Below are positions 23,776 through 32,533 of a stretch of 64,000 bases of DNA, piece by piece. The stretch's first letter is position 1. Each line of letters opens with the position of its first letter. The stretch is taken from positions 1 through 64,000 of the forward strand of contig DASUHM010000012.1 of NCBI GenBank assembly GCA_036273515.1, read 5' to 3'. Source of the DNA: Gaiellales bacterium (GTDB lineage: Bacteria > Actinomycetota > Thermoleophilia > Gaiellales > JAICJC01). Both the position numbers and the translations under genes were made by a program. The notes under the pieces are model-generated. The model did not search any database and was not told the DNA's origin. It worked only from the letters and a program-made list of their open reading frames with translations.

Positions 23776-24198
23776 ATGGACATCGAGTTCATCGCCGGCT
23801 TCGCCGTCATCGCACCCGACCCGGCCACGAGCCGCGGGCTCTACCTCGATGCGCTCGGCCTGCCGCTCGAGGCGAGCGCCGGGAGCGACTACTTCCACAG
23901 CGAGCGCATCGCCGGCGCCAGGCACTTCGGCGTCTGGCCGCTCGCCGAAGCGGCCGAGGCGTGCTTCGGTAGCCCCGAGTGGCCGCAGGGCGTGACGGTG
24001 CCGCAGGCGTCGGTCGAGTTCGAGGTGGCAGATCCCGCCGCCGTCGCGAGCGCCGCGGCCGAGCTTCGCGCCACGGGCTTCGAGCTCGTGCACGACGCCC
24101 GTGAGGAGCCGTGGGGGCAGACCGTCGCCCGGCTGCTGTCGGCCGAGGGGCTGATCGTCGGGATCTCGTACGCCCCGTGGTTCCACGGAGCGGACTGA
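23776..24198 (+). CDS. glyoxalase/VOC superfamily protein
   Basis: 140 residues. Opens IEFIAGFAVIAPDPATSRGLYLDALGLPLE, ends VARLLSAEGLIVGISYAPWFHG, with the beta-alpha-beta-beta-beta pattern of a VOC domain. The ATG follows GGAGGGTTCCC. Metal-ligand positions are not conserved as in glyoxalase I (no His near the start), so it may be a binding rather than an enzymatic member. It is convergent with the cyclase gene and ends 1 base before its stop. Confidence 0.72.
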   Translation: MDIEFIAGFAVIAPDPATSRGLYLDALGLPLEASAGSDYFHSERIAGARHFGVWPLAEAAEACFGSPEWPQGVTVPQASVEFEVADPAAVASAAAELRATGFELVHDAREEPWGQTVARLLSAEGLIVGISYAPWFHGAD

Positions 24199-24199
24199 G

Positions 24200-24907
24200 C
24201 TACCCGTCCTCGCGCTTCTTGCCCGGCGACCATTCGAACGCGCGCTCGATCGTGCCCGCGATGTGATCCTCGAGCCGCTTCTCGAAGGCCTCCGAGGCGC
24301 GGTCGATGCGCGTGTCGAAGTCGCCCTTCTCCGCCGCCGGCTCGGCCGGCGGCGGGTGCGCGTTCGTGCGCAGCGGCGGGAACTCGTCCCCCAGGCCGTC
24401 TGCCACCAGCTGGTGCACGACCTCGGGAGGCTCGATGTCGGGGAGCGCGGCCGCGCCGAGGCTCCTCGTGGCCGCGCCGGAGATGAGCCGGGCCGACTCG
24501 CTCAGGAGCACCTGCCCGCCGTGGCCGGCCGCGCACAGGCGGGCGGCGTGGGAGACGTCGACACCCGCGTAGCCGCCGTCGACGGTCTGGGCGGGCTCGC
24601 CGGTGTGCACGCCGATCCGGACGCGCACCGCGGCGCCGTCCGGCCACGGCTCGGCCGCCATCCGCCGCTGGGCCTCGGCGGCGGCCCGTACGCCCGCCGA
24701 GGCGGAGCGGAAGACCGCGAACATCGAGTCGCCCTGGCAGTCGACGACCGTGCCGCCGTCCGTCTCGACGACCTCGCGCAGCACGTCGCGATGGCGGGCG
24801 AGCAGCGCCGGCCAGGCGTCTCCGAGCGCGCGGGCGAGCCGCGTCGACCCCTCCATGTCGGAGAAGAAGAGCGTCAGTGTTCCCGTGGGTCGATCGCCGC
24901 CGCTCAT
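24200..24907 (-). CDS. class III adenylate/guanylate cyclase
   Basis: 235 residues. The catalytic domain (10-165) has LTLFFSDMEGSTRLARALG with the first metal Asp, GDSMFAVFRS with the second, and RIGVHTGEP. The C-terminal ~60 residues are charged and helical and do not look like a membrane anchor. It lacks a fused sensor domain and is soluble. Shares the neighbourhood with a small cyclic-nucleotide-binding protein at 27155, suggesting a local cAMP circuit, although regulatory linkage is unproven. The start at 24907 (MSGGDRPTG) avoids a longer low-complexity N-terminus. Confidence 0.88.
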   Translation of the reverse strand: MSGGDRPTGTLTLFFSDMEGSTRLARALGDAWPALLARHRDVLREVVETDGGTVVDCQGDSMFAVFRSASAGVRAAAEAQRRMAAEPWPDGAAVRVRIGVHTGEPAQTVDGGYAGVDVSHAARLCAAGHGGQVLLSESARLISGAATRSLGAAALPDIEPPEVVHQLVADGLGDEFPPLRTNAHPPPAEPAAEKGDFDTRIDRASEAFEKRLEDHIAGTIERAFEWSPGKKREDG

Positions 24908-24957
24908 CGCTGCACCCGGTCGCGAGCGTACCAGAGGGCGGGACGTATGCTGCCGCC

Positions 24958-25614
24958 ATGCCGTCGGCCGGGACACTCGCCATCTTCCTGCTGGTCGCGA
25001 CCGGAGTGATCGTCGTCCCCGGCCCGAGCAATCTCTACGTGCTCGGGCGTGGGCTCCAGAGCGGGCACCGGGCAGCGGTCGCCGGCGCGTGCGGCTGCGC
25101 CACCGCTGCGCTCATCTACGTGGTCGCGACGGCCGTCGGCCTCTCGGCCCTGATCGCGTCGTCCGAGACCCTGTTCGCCGCGATCCACTATGCCGGCGCC
25201 GTCTACCTGTGCGCGATCGGCGTGATCGCCCTGCGGCGCGGGCACGACGGCCTCGCGCCGGAGCGCGCGGCGGCGCCGGCGAGCATCTGGCCCGCCTACC
25301 GCCAGGGCGTGCTGGTCGAGCTCGGAAACCCCAAGGTCGCGCTCTTCTTCCTGGCCCTCTTCCCCCAGTTCATCCACCGCGGCGCCGGCCCGGCCTGGCT
25401 CCAGGTGCTGATCCTGGGAGCGCTCTTCGCGGCGATCGGGCTCGCCTCGGACTCGGCGTATGCGATGGGCTCGGGGCGGCTGCGCGCCCGCCTGCTCGCC
25501 CGCGGCCGGCCGCGGCTGCCGTGGCAGCGGCTGACCGGCCTGCTCTACATCGGCCTCGGCCTGTGGGCGGCGTTCGGCGGAGCCGACCGGCGCGCCTCGG
25601 CGATCTCGCGCTGA
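24958..25614 (+). CDS. LysE/RhtB family exporter
   Basis: 218 residues, about six membrane helices. VVPGPSNLYVLGRGLQSGHRAAVAGACG is the LysE signature (PGPxN) after helix 1, and VELGNPKVALFFLALFPQFI is the conserved NPK segment. Members export amino acids or derivatives; the substrate is unknown. It is divergent from the cyclase gene and convergent with the AraC gene, which in turn is divergent from a second LysE gene at 26482. Confidence 0.9.
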   Translation: MPSAGTLAIFLLVATGVIVVPGPSNLYVLGRGLQSGHRAAVAGACGCATAALIYVVATAVGLSALIASSETLFAAIHYAGAVYLCAIGVIALRRGHDGLAPERAAAPASIWPAYRQGVLVELGNPKVALFFLALFPQFIHRGAGPAWLQVLILGALFAAIGLASDSAYAMGSGRLRARLLARGRPRLPWQRLTGLLYIGLGLWAAFGGADRRASAISR

Positions 25615-25615
25615 G

Positions 25616-26461
25616 TCAGCCGCGAGACGACGTGAGGGCCGCCCACCGCCCCGGGGTGAGGCCGTACGCGCGGGTGAAGTGGCGGGTCATGTGGCTCTGA
25701 TCGGCGAAGCCGGTGCCGGCGGCGACGGCAGCCAGCGGCTCGCCCGCGGCGATCGCGTCGCGGGCGACGGCCAGGCGGCGCATGCGCCGGTAGCGGTCGG
25801 GGCTCGTGCCGAACGCCTGCCGGAACTGGCGGGCGACGCTCCACCGGTCCATGCCCGCGATCCGCTCGAGGTCGGCCGCGCGGGTCTCCTCGGACGGGTG
25901 GGCGGCCAGATGCTCGCGCACCGCGGCCACCGCGGCCGTGTCGATCGGTTCCCTGGACGGCGCCTGACCCGCGGCCGCCTCGAGGGCGTCCGCCACGGCC
26001 GTCGCCGCGGCGGCGGCGCCGAGCTCGTCGAGCGGCTCGTCGATGTCCGCCAGCAGCGCGACCAGCCCGGCCGTGGCGGGGCCGGCGTCGCGGACCGGCT
26101 CGGCGAAGGGCAGCGGCCGGCCGCCGAGCGCCGCCTGGACGACCGCCGGCTCGACGTAAGCGATCCGGTAGGCGAACCCATCGGGCGTGGCGGGGCCGCC
26201 GTCGTGCAGCTCGTCGGGATGCAGGAAGTGGAGCTGTCCGGGCAGGCAGATGCGGCGCGCCCCCCGATAGCGGAACTCCTGCACGCCGGCCGTCGTGATC
26301 CCGAGCGCGTAGGTGTCGTGGCGGTGGAGCGAGAACGCCTTGCGGCCGAAGCGCGCCTCGACCCGCTCGATCCCGGGGGCGCCCGCGCCGACCCGGATCG
26401 CGTCGCGGCCGCACGATCGTTCAAGACGGCCGGTATCGGCCCTGCTTAGGGTCCGGGGCAC
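25616..26461 (-). CDS. AraC family transcriptional regulator
   Basis: 281 residues: an N-terminal cupin-like sensor (about 30-150, HRHDTYALGITTAGVQEFRYRGARRICLPGQLHFLHPDELHDG) and a C-terminal pair of helix-turn-helix units (DLERIAGMDRWSVARQFRQAFGTSPDRY and AAVAAGTGFADQSHMTRHFTRAYGLTPGRW). The PGxxHFLHPDExHDG segment is typical of AraC sensors. Divergent from the LysE gene at 26482 with 20 bases between starts, so it is the obvious regulator candidate for that exporter. Confidence 0.92.
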   Translation of the reverse strand: MPRTLSRADTGRLERSCGRDAIRVGAGAPGIERVEARFGRKAFSLHRHDTYALGITTAGVQEFRYRGARRICLPGQLHFLHPDELHDGGPATPDGFAYRIAYVEPAVVQAALGGRPLPFAEPVRDAGPATAGLVALLADIDEPLDELGAAAAATAVADALEAAAGQAPSREPIDTAAVAAVREHLAAHPSEETRAADLERIAGMDRWSVARQFRQAFGTSPDRYRRMRRLAVARDAIAAGEPLAAVAAGTGFADQSHMTRHFTRAYGLTPGRWAALTSSRG

Positions 26462-26481
26462 GGCTCCAGTCTAGGCACACG

Positions 26482-27105
26482 GTGACCCTCACACTGCTCG
26501 CGACCTCAATCCGCTGGTCGGCGCTCCCCGCGCTCCTGCTGACCGCCCTCGCCATCATGGGCAGCCCCGGCCCGGCCACGATCAGCCTCACGGCGACGGG
26601 GGTCGCCTTCGGGGTGCGCCGCTCGGCCCGCTACCTGGCGGGGGTCATCGCCGGCACGATCGTCGTGCTTGTGATGGTCGCCGCCGGCCTCACCGGCGCG
26701 CTGCTCGCGCTGCCCGCGGTCCGCCCCGCCTTCATCGTCGTCGCGGCGGTGTACATCCTCTACCTGGCCTACCACATCGCGACCGCGCCGCCGCTCGCCG
26801 CCGCCGACCGCAACGCGCCGGCGCCGTCGCTCGCAGGCGGGCTGCTGCTCGGCGTCGCCAACCCGAAGGCCTGGGTGGCGATCGCCGCCGTCTTCGTGAG
26901 CGCCCGGATCGCGGCCCACACGCTGGTCGACGCGGGGCTCAAGGTGGCCGCGCTCGCCCTCATGGTGGTCGTGATCAACGCCGGCTGGCTCATCGCCGCC
27001 GCCTGGGTGGCGCCGGCGCTGCGCGATCCGGTCCGGTCACGGCGCGCGAACATCGGGCTCGCAGCCGCCCTGGTCGTGTCGACCGTGGCGGCCGTCGCGC
27101 ACTGA
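26482..27105 (+). CDS. LysE/RhtB family exporter, second copy
   Basis: 207 residues from GTG, about six membrane helices. The signature MGSPGPATISLTATGVAFG and LLGVANPKAWVAIAAVFVS correspond to the PGP and NPK motifs. It is an amino acid exporter family member distinct from the one at 24958. The start sits almost back to back with the AraC start, so promoters must overlap within the two coding sequences. Confidence 0.9.
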   Translation: MTLTLLATSIRWSALPALLLTALAIMGSPGPATISLTATGVAFGVRRSARYLAGVIAGTIVVLVMVAAGLTGALLALPAVRPAFIVVAAVYILYLAYHIATAPPLAAADRNAPAPSLAGGLLLGVANPKAWVAIAAVFVSARIAAHTLVDAGLKVAALALMVVVINAGWLIAAAWVAPALRDPVRSRRANIGLAAALVVSTVAAVAH

Positions 27106-27154
27106 GAGCCGCGCTGGCTTACGTGGCGATCGTTGCGATAAATTCCGCTCGCCG

Positions 27155-27556
27155 ATGACCGTGCACGCCGAAAGCCCGCTGCTCGAGAAGCTCGACGAGG
27201 ACGACCGCGCTGCCGTGGCGGCGGCCCTGAAGCGCCGGTCGTACCCGCCGGGGAGCGCGATCGTCAGCCAGGGCGAGATGGGCACCGACTTCTTCGTCAT
27301 CCTCCAGGGCACGGTCGTCGTCCTGCGCGACGGCGAGCCGGTCGCCGGGCTCGGCCCCGGCGCGTTCTTCGGCGAGCTGGGGGCGATGGATCCCGGCCCC
27401 GGCTACGCCCTGGCCCGAAACGCGACGGTGCGGGCCAAGACCTCGGTCGACGTCGGCGTCATCGACGAGGCCGGGTTCGCCGAGCTCCTCCGCCGCCGCC
27501 CCGCGTTCCGCGACGCGATCTACGCGGCGTCGGCCGAGCGCGAGCGCCACCCCTAG
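27155..27556 (+). CDS. cyclic nucleotide-binding domain protein
   Basis: 133 residues forming one CNB domain: AIVSQGEMGTDFFVILQGTVVVLRDGEPVAGLGPGAFFGELGAMD with the phosphate-binding cassette FFGELGAMD...ATVRAKT. The canonical R-x-A of the cassette appears as ARNATVRA. It has no DNA-binding or channel domain, so it is a stand-alone sensor, probably acting through a partner. Its stop is immediately followed by the hydrolase start at 27557, implying co-translation. Confidence 0.88.
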   Translation: MTVHAESPLLEKLDEDDRAAVAAALKRRSYPPGSAIVSQGEMGTDFFVILQGTVVVLRDGEPVAGLGPGAFFGELGAMDPGPGYALARNATVRAKTSVDVGVIDEAGFAELLRRRPAFRDAIYAASAERERHP

Positions 27557-28435
27557 ATGGCGGACGCGCGTACGGGGCACGTGACGACGGCCGACGGCCG
27601 CCGCCTCACCTACCGTGACAACGGCGATCCGGCCGCGCCTGCCGTCGTCGGCCACCACGGAACGCCCGGCAGCCGCCTCGACGGCCACCCGGACGAGGAC
27701 GCGATGCTCGCCGAGCTCGGGCTGCGCCTCGTCACGTACGACCGGCCGGGCTACGGCGAGTCCGACCCGCACCCGGGCCGCCGCGTCGTCGACGCCGCCG
27801 CCGACGTATCCGCGATCGCCGACCACCTCGGAATTGCGCGGTTCGCCGTCGTGGGGACGTCCGGCGGCGGCCCGCACGCGCTCGCCTGCTCGGCCCGGCT
27901 GGGGGCGCGCATCTCGCGGGTGGGCGTCGTGGTCGGCGTCGGCCCGTCGGACGACCCCGACTTCGACTTCACCACGGGCATGGACCAGCTGAACCTGGAC
28001 GAATTCGCAGCGGCGCGCGAGTCCGAGGAGGCCCTGGCCGCCTACCTGCAGCCGTTCGTCGACCAGGTGCGGGCTGACCCGGACGCGCTGCTCGACGAGC
28101 TCGCCGAGCACCTGCCGCCGGCCGACCAGGAGGTCTTCCGCCGCCCCAGGCATCGTGCGAAGGGCAAGGCGTCGCTGCTCGAGTCGGTGCGCCAGGGGTC
28201 GCGCGGCTGGGCCGACGACGACCGCGCCTTCGCGACGGGCTGGGGCTTCCCGCTGTCCGACGCGGCCTGCGAGACGCGGCTGTGGCAGGGCGAGCTGGAC
28301 GTGCTCGTGCCGCGGGCGCATTGCGCCTACATGGGCGAGCGGCTGCCGAACGCGCGCTTCGAGCTCATCCCCGGCGCGGGCCACGCGCTCGCCGACCACT
28401 GGCGCGACATCCTGGCCTGGCTGGCCGGGCGGTAG
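27557..28435 (+). CDS. alpha/beta-fold hydrolase
   Basis: 292 residues. VVGHHGTPGSRLDGHP is the oxyanion-side HG segment, VVGTSGGGPHALACSARL the nucleophile elbow (Ser in GTSGGG) and PGAGHALADHWRD the catalytic His loop; the acid is likely the Asp in GELDVLVP. The substrate is unknown. It begins directly after the CNB gene stop, so a cAMP-linked role is possible but unsupported. Confidence 0.85.
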   Translation: MADARTGHVTTADGRRLTYRDNGDPAAPAVVGHHGTPGSRLDGHPDEDAMLAELGLRLVTYDRPGYGESDPHPGRRVVDAAADVSAIADHLGIARFAVVGTSGGGPHALACSARLGARISRVGVVVGVGPSDDPDFDFTTGMDQLNLDEFAAARESEEALAAYLQPFVDQVRADPDALLDELAEHLPPADQEVFRRPRHRAKGKASLLESVRQGSRGWADDDRAFATGWGFPLSDAACETRLWQGELDVLVPRAHCAYMGERLPNARFELIPGAGHALADHWRDILAWLAGR

Positions 28436-28438
28436 TGG

Positions 28439-29677
28439 TCAGTAGAGCGGGCCGCGCAGGTAGAGGTGCGCGAGGCCGTTGACCGGCGAGACCAGGTTCG
28501 TCGACGGTGACACGAACGCAACCCAGCGCGCGCCCGGCGACATCGCGACGCCGTCGCTTCCGGCGGGCCCAACGCCGTGGTTGGCCTGTCCGCCGCCGTT
28601 GGTCAGGTCGACGCGACGCGTCCGCCCGGTGCGGCGGTCACGCAGGAAGAGGTCAGCTGCGTGGTTGGTGTCGCCGGGGACGATGTTCGTCGCGGTGGAA
28701 TCGAACAGGCGGAAGCGCCCGCCGGCCGAGATGCCGAGCGCAGCCGAGTCGCCGTTCGTCTGGCGATGGATGCCCATGTCGATGCGGCGAGTTGTACCCC
28801 TGCGGCGGTCGCGGACGAAGACGTCCACGCGGCCGTTCGTGTCGCCGGGGACGAGATTCGTCGCCCAGGAGGTGAAGAAGACGTACCGCCCGCCGGGAGA
28901 CATCGCCCCACCGATGCTCGCGTTGTTCGCCGGCACGCCCGCATCGTTCTTGCTCACGAGCGTCGTGGTGCGTCGGGCGATGTTGCGCACGTAGACCTGG
29001 AAGACGTCCCGCGCCGGAGCCGGCACTCCGGTATCGATCGCGAACGCGACCAGGTTGGCGTTGGCCGACATGCCGCCGAACGAGAGGTTCTTGAGGTCGC
29101 CGCCGAGCCCGCAGCAGCTGACGACGACGGCGGTGTTCGTGTGCAGGTCGATCCGCTGGAGCTGGCTGAACCCGGCGGCCACCAGGTACCGGCCGTGCTC
29201 CGAGAGGGCCACGATGCCGGGGTTCGTGATCCGCTTCACGACCCGTGTCCTGTGGTGGAGCCGGTCGCGGATGAAGAGGCAGTCCGGCGGCTGCCCGGGC
29301 GTGCAGCCGCTCCGGGGAACCAGGCTGGACGAGTCGGACTCGAACGCGACGAAGCGGCCGTCGCCGGACATCGCCAGCGGGCCGAAGCTGTCGCCGTTGG
29401 CCTGGACGCCGCCCGGGCCGAGGTCGACCCGCGAGGTCGTGCCGGTGCGTACGTCCCGCACGAAGACGTCGCGCATGCCGTTGGTGTCGCCCGGGACGAG
29501 GTTCGAGGCCGCCGACGCGAACGCGATCAGGGTCCCGCTCCGGGCCATCGCCACGTCGCCCAGTTCGGTGGCGGTGTTTCCGGCCACGCCGCTGCTCGAG
29601 ACGTCCACCCGGATCGTGCCGGCCGGCGCAGCGGATGAGGTCGCCGCCATCGGCCCGATGGCGGTGAGGAGAACCAC
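28439..29677 (-). CDS. secreted TolB-like beta-propeller protein
   Basis: 412 residues built from repeats of the type SxxxNLVPGDTNGxxDVFVRDxxTGTTxRV, seen in full near residues 50-90, 260-300 and 315-350, with degenerate copies between. This PD40/TolB-type blade forms a six- or seven-bladed propeller. A hydrophobic N-terminus (VVLLTAIGPMAATSSAAPA) looks like the end of a signal peptide; no better start codon exists upstream before a stop. Probably extracellular or cell-wall associated. Function not known. Confidence 0.78.
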   Translation of the reverse strand: MVLLTAIGPMAATSSAAPAGTIRVDVSSSGVAGNTATELGDVAMARSGTLIAFASAASNLVPGDTNGMRDVFVRDVRTGTTSRVDLGPGGVQANGDSFGPLAMSGDGRFVAFESDSSSLVPRSGCTPGQPPDCLFIRDRLHHRTRVVKRITNPGIVALSEHGRYLVAAGFSQLQRIDLHTNTAVVVSCCGLGGDLKNLSFGGMSANANLVAFAIDTGVPAPARDVFQVYVRNIARRTTTLVSKNDAGVPANNASIGGAMSPGGRYVFFTSWATNLVPGDTNGRVDVFVRDRRRGTTRRIDMGIHRQTNGDSAALGISAGGRFRLFDSTATNIVPGDTNHAADLFLRDRRTGRTRRVDLTNGGGQANHGVGPAGSDGVAMSPGARWVAFVSPSTNLVSPVNGLAHLYLRGPLY

Positions 29678-29771
29678 GACCCATCCAGCTGCTCGGCGAA
29701 CGCGGATCTGACGCCTCCCTCACTCAGTGACGAGGATATCAAGCGCCCGGCGCCGGGATGTTGCGCTGCGG

Positions 29772-30059
29772 CTACGCCGCCTGCGGGCCGGGGTCGAGCC
29801 GGTAGGCCCACCAGAGGACGGTCAGCTGCATGAGCGCGCCAATGGCGTCGCACACGATCAGCGGCACGTTGCCGAGCGAGAGGCCGTACGTGAACCAGAT
29901 CATGTAGCCGCCGGCGCCGATCATGACGTAGCTGCGCGACAGGCTGTCCGACGAGCCGGCGCGGCGCATGCGGACGATCTGGAGCGTCGGGGAGAGCGAG
30001 GAGATGACGCCGTAGACGGCGGCGATGAGGGCGAGCTGGTTCGTGAAGGCGGTGAGCAT
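29772..30059 (-). CDS. SemiSWEET-type (PQ-loop) transporter
   Basis: 95 residues, three helices, the size of a SemiSWEET half-transporter that works as a homodimer. The first helix ends with SSLSPTLQIVRMRRAGSSDSLS, the conserved Ser-Pro-x-hydrophobic and polar SSxSLS pattern of the PQ-loop family, and the third carries WFTYGLSLGNVPLI. It likely facilitates passage of a sugar or similar small solute. Confidence 0.82.
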   Translation of the reverse strand: MLTAFTNQLALIAAVYGVISSLSPTLQIVRMRRAGSSDSLSRSYVMIGAGGYMIWFTYGLSLGNVPLIVCDAIGALMQLTVLWWAYRLDPGPQAA

Positions 30060-30213
30060 GGTTCCGGTCGTTTCGCGGTCGGGTGCAGTGTTCTCTCCAC
30101 GAACATCGGCAGTACGCCGGACATTTCACAGGTCCGCGAGCCGCTCACAACACAAACGCAACACTTCGCCCAATATCCAGTCAATCTGTTCCGAAGACAA
30201 CACACGGAGGCCG

Positions 30214-31704
30214 TCAGGCGGCGACGCCGTCGCGAAGCTGGTACGCCGCCGGGACCTCGTCGTCCTCGGCCTCGAGCGCCGCGTCCTCGTCGACCGCCGT
30301 CGCCGGCAGCGCCAGGCAGAGCGCCGCCGCGACCAGGAAGACCGCCACCAGGTACGGGGTGACGCCGAGGTAGGCGACCTTGAACGAGCCGCCGGCGAGG
30401 TCGCCGAAGAAGATCGTCCCCATCACGGCGACGCCGATCGCGCCGCCGATCTGCTGGGCGGTGCCGAACAGGCCCGATGCGCCGCCCGCGGCGTGCGCCG
30501 GCACCGCGGCGAGGACGACGTTCACGAGCGGGATCACGAGCAGGGCCAGGCCGACCCCGGCCACGAGCAGGCCGGGAACGAGCGGCCAGGGCCCGGTCCC
30601 GGTGCCGACGTGATGGGCGCCGACGGCGATACCGGCGGTGCCCGCCGCCATCAGGAGCGCGCCCGCCATCAGCACGAGCCGCCCCCACCGCTGCGCCAGC
30701 GGGATCGCGACCGGCGCGGCGATGAAGCTGCCGACGCTGAACGCGACCATCGTGAGGCCGGCCCGCAGCGGCGAGTAGCCCTGGCCGGTCTGCACCCACA
30801 GGGCGAACACGAGCGCGAACCCCTGCATGCCGATCGAGAACGCCAGCTGGACGATCAGCCCGGCCGTGAACGCGGGCCGGCGCAGGAGCCGGGGCCGCAG
30901 CAGCGGCGCGACGCGCGGCCGCGGCAGCCGCTCCTCCGCGAGGGCGAGGCCGACGAGCGCCACGACGCCGGCGGCAAGCATCGCCCACCCCCAGGCCGGC
31001 CAGCCCAGCCGCCGGCCCTCGAGGATCGGGAAGACGATCGCGACGAGCGCGGCGGTGAGGACGGCCGCGCCGACGAGGTCTGGCCGCCGGTGCGAGCGCG
31101 CCCGCGTCTCCGGGACGACGATCGCCGCGGCGATCAGCGACCCGACGACGATCGGGACGTTGACGAGGAACACGGTACGCCATCCCCAGCCGAAGAGATT
31201 CGCCTGGGTGAGCACGCCGCCGACGATGAGCCCGATCGCCGACGCGAAGCCGAGCGTCGCGCCATACACGCCGAAGGCCGTGCCGCGCTCCTTGCCGGCG
31301 AACATCGCCCGGAACGTGGCGAGCACCTGGGGCGACATCGTGGCCGCCGCCGCGCCCTGGACGACGCGTGCGGCGATCAGCTCGTTGGCGGTCTGGGCGA
31401 CGCCCGCGCCGAGGCTCGCGGCGCCGAACGCCGCCGTCCCGATCAGGAACAGGCGCTTGCGCCCGAGCAGGTCGCCGAGGCTCCCGGCCGTGATCAGGGC
31501 CGCCGCGAAGGCGAGCATGTACGCCGAGACGATCCATTCCAGCTGGGCGCCCGTCGCGCCCAGGTCGCGCCGGATCGTGGGCAGGGCGACGTTCACGATG
31601 GTGCCGTCGATCAGGTCGACCGTCGAGGCGACGATCATCACGGCGGCCGCCGGCCATCGCCGCCGGTAGGCGGGATCGGGAGGGCGAGGTGTTGCGTCTT
31701 GCAT
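30214..31704 (-). CDS. MFS efflux transporter, DHA2 (EmrB/QacA) type
   Basis: 496 residues with about 14 membrane helices. Helix 1 has STVDLIDGTIVNVALPTIRRDLG (DHA2 motif D1), followed by SLGDLLGRKRLFLIG (motif A) and ARVVQGAAAATMSPQVLATFRAMF. Drug/proton antiporters of this class export hydrophobic cations and antibiotics. The start ATG (MQDATPRPPDP) faces the TetR gene at 31805 over a 100-base intergenic region with operator-like repeats, the standard efflux-repressor arrangement. Confidence 0.92.
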   Translation of the reverse strand: MQDATPRPPDPAYRRRWPAAAVMIVASTVDLIDGTIVNVALPTIRRDLGATGAQLEWIVSAYMLAFAAALITAGSLGDLLGRKRLFLIGTAAFGAASLGAGVAQTANELIAARVVQGAAAATMSPQVLATFRAMFAGKERGTAFGVYGATLGFASAIGLIVGGVLTQANLFGWGWRTVFLVNVPIVVGSLIAAAIVVPETRARSHRRPDLVGAAVLTAALVAIVFPILEGRRLGWPAWGWAMLAAGVVALVGLALAEERLPRPRVAPLLRPRLLRRPAFTAGLIVQLAFSIGMQGFALVFALWVQTGQGYSPLRAGLTMVAFSVGSFIAAPVAIPLAQRWGRLVLMAGALLMAAGTAGIAVGAHHVGTGTGPWPLVPGLLVAGVGLALLVIPLVNVVLAAVPAHAAGGASGLFGTAQQIGGAIGVAVMGTIFFGDLAGGSFKVAYLGVTPYLVAVFLVAAALCLALPATAVDEDAALEAEDDEVPAAYQLRDGVAA

Positions 31705-31734
31705 GGGACTGCTCCAGTCCGAGAAGTCGTAGTC

Positions 31735-31777
31735 GTACACTGTTCTATCATCGTACAACGTTCTATGCAAACAGTGT
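31735..31777. promoter_or_regulatory. operator-like repeats between MFS and TetR genes
   Basis: Two direct repeats GTACAnnGTTCTAT (31735-31748 and 31753-31766, 18 bases apart) and an 8-bp inverted repeat ACACTGTT / AACAGTGT (31737-31744 and 31770-31777). The A/T content is far above the surroundings. Their position between divergent efflux and TetR genes fits an autoregulated TetR operator overlapping both promoters. Confidence 0.65.
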
Positions 31778-31804
31778 TCGAGTAGCTGGTAGGGTGTCAA
31801 GCCC

Positions 31805-32533
31805 GTGACCGACGACGCGGCCATCCCGCCCCCGCCCTGGCAACGGGTCCCGCCCGACCGCGGGCAGCGGCGGCGACGCGACCCGATCACCCGCGAGGCG
31901 ATCGTGCGCAAGGCGCTCGAGCTGCTCGACCGCGACGGGCTCGACGCGCTCAGCATGCGCCGCGTCGCCGAGGAGCTCGGCACCGGCGCGGCGTCGCTCT
32001 ACTGGCACGTGGGCAGCAAGGACGGCCTGCTCGACCTCGTCCTGGACGAGATCATCGGCGAGCAGGAGGTGCCCGACCCCGAGCCCGAGCGCTGGGCCGA
32101 GCAGCTGAAGGAGGTCGCGCACGACCTGCGGCGGACGATCCTGCGCCACCGCGACGTCGTCCGGCTCTCGATCGGCCGCATCCCGATGGGGCCGAACGCG
32201 CTGCGCTTCAGCGAGCGCATGCTGGCGCTCCTGCGTGAGGGAGGCGTGCCCGACGAGCTCGCGGTGCTCGGCCATCACCTCCTGTTCTCGGTGGTGAACG
32301 GCTTCACGATGGACGAGACCGGCGAGCCGGCCGAAGACCTGGCCGGCCTGACCATGGCCGAGGGTGCGAAGATGGCGCGCGACTACATCGCCGCCCTCCC
32401 CCCCGACCGCTTCCCCAACATGGTCGCCGTCGCCGACTCCTACGCCATCTCCGATGCCGATCGCCGGTTCTCGCTCCTGATCGACCTCTACGTCGACGGG
32501 CTGGCCGCGCGGGTGCGGGCCGCGGCCGGATGA
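31805..32533 (+). CDS. TetR family transcriptional regulator
   Basis: 242 residues from GTG. A polar N-terminal arm (about 25 residues) precedes the helix-turn-helix ITREAIVRKALELLDRDGLDALSMRRVAEELGTGAASLYWHVGSKDGLLDLVLDEI, and the C-terminal part is all-helical with a tetracycline-repressor-type C domain pattern (HRDVVRLSIGR, VNGFTMDETGEP). It probably represses the divergent MFS pump. The stop overlaps the start of the urease gamma-beta gene by 4 bases, so an efflux regulator and urease-like genes share a transcript. Confidence 0.9.
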   Translation: MTDDAAIPPPPWQRVPPDRGQRRRRDPITREAIVRKALELLDRDGLDALSMRRVAEELGTGAASLYWHVGSKDGLLDLVLDEIIGEQEVPDPEPERWAEQLKEVAHDLRRTILRHRDVVRLSIGRIPMGPNALRFSERMLALLREGGVPDELAVLGHHLLFSVVNGFTMDETGEPAEDLAGLTMAEGAKMARDYIAALPPDRFPNMVAVADSYAISDADRRFSLLIDLYVDGLAARVRAAAG

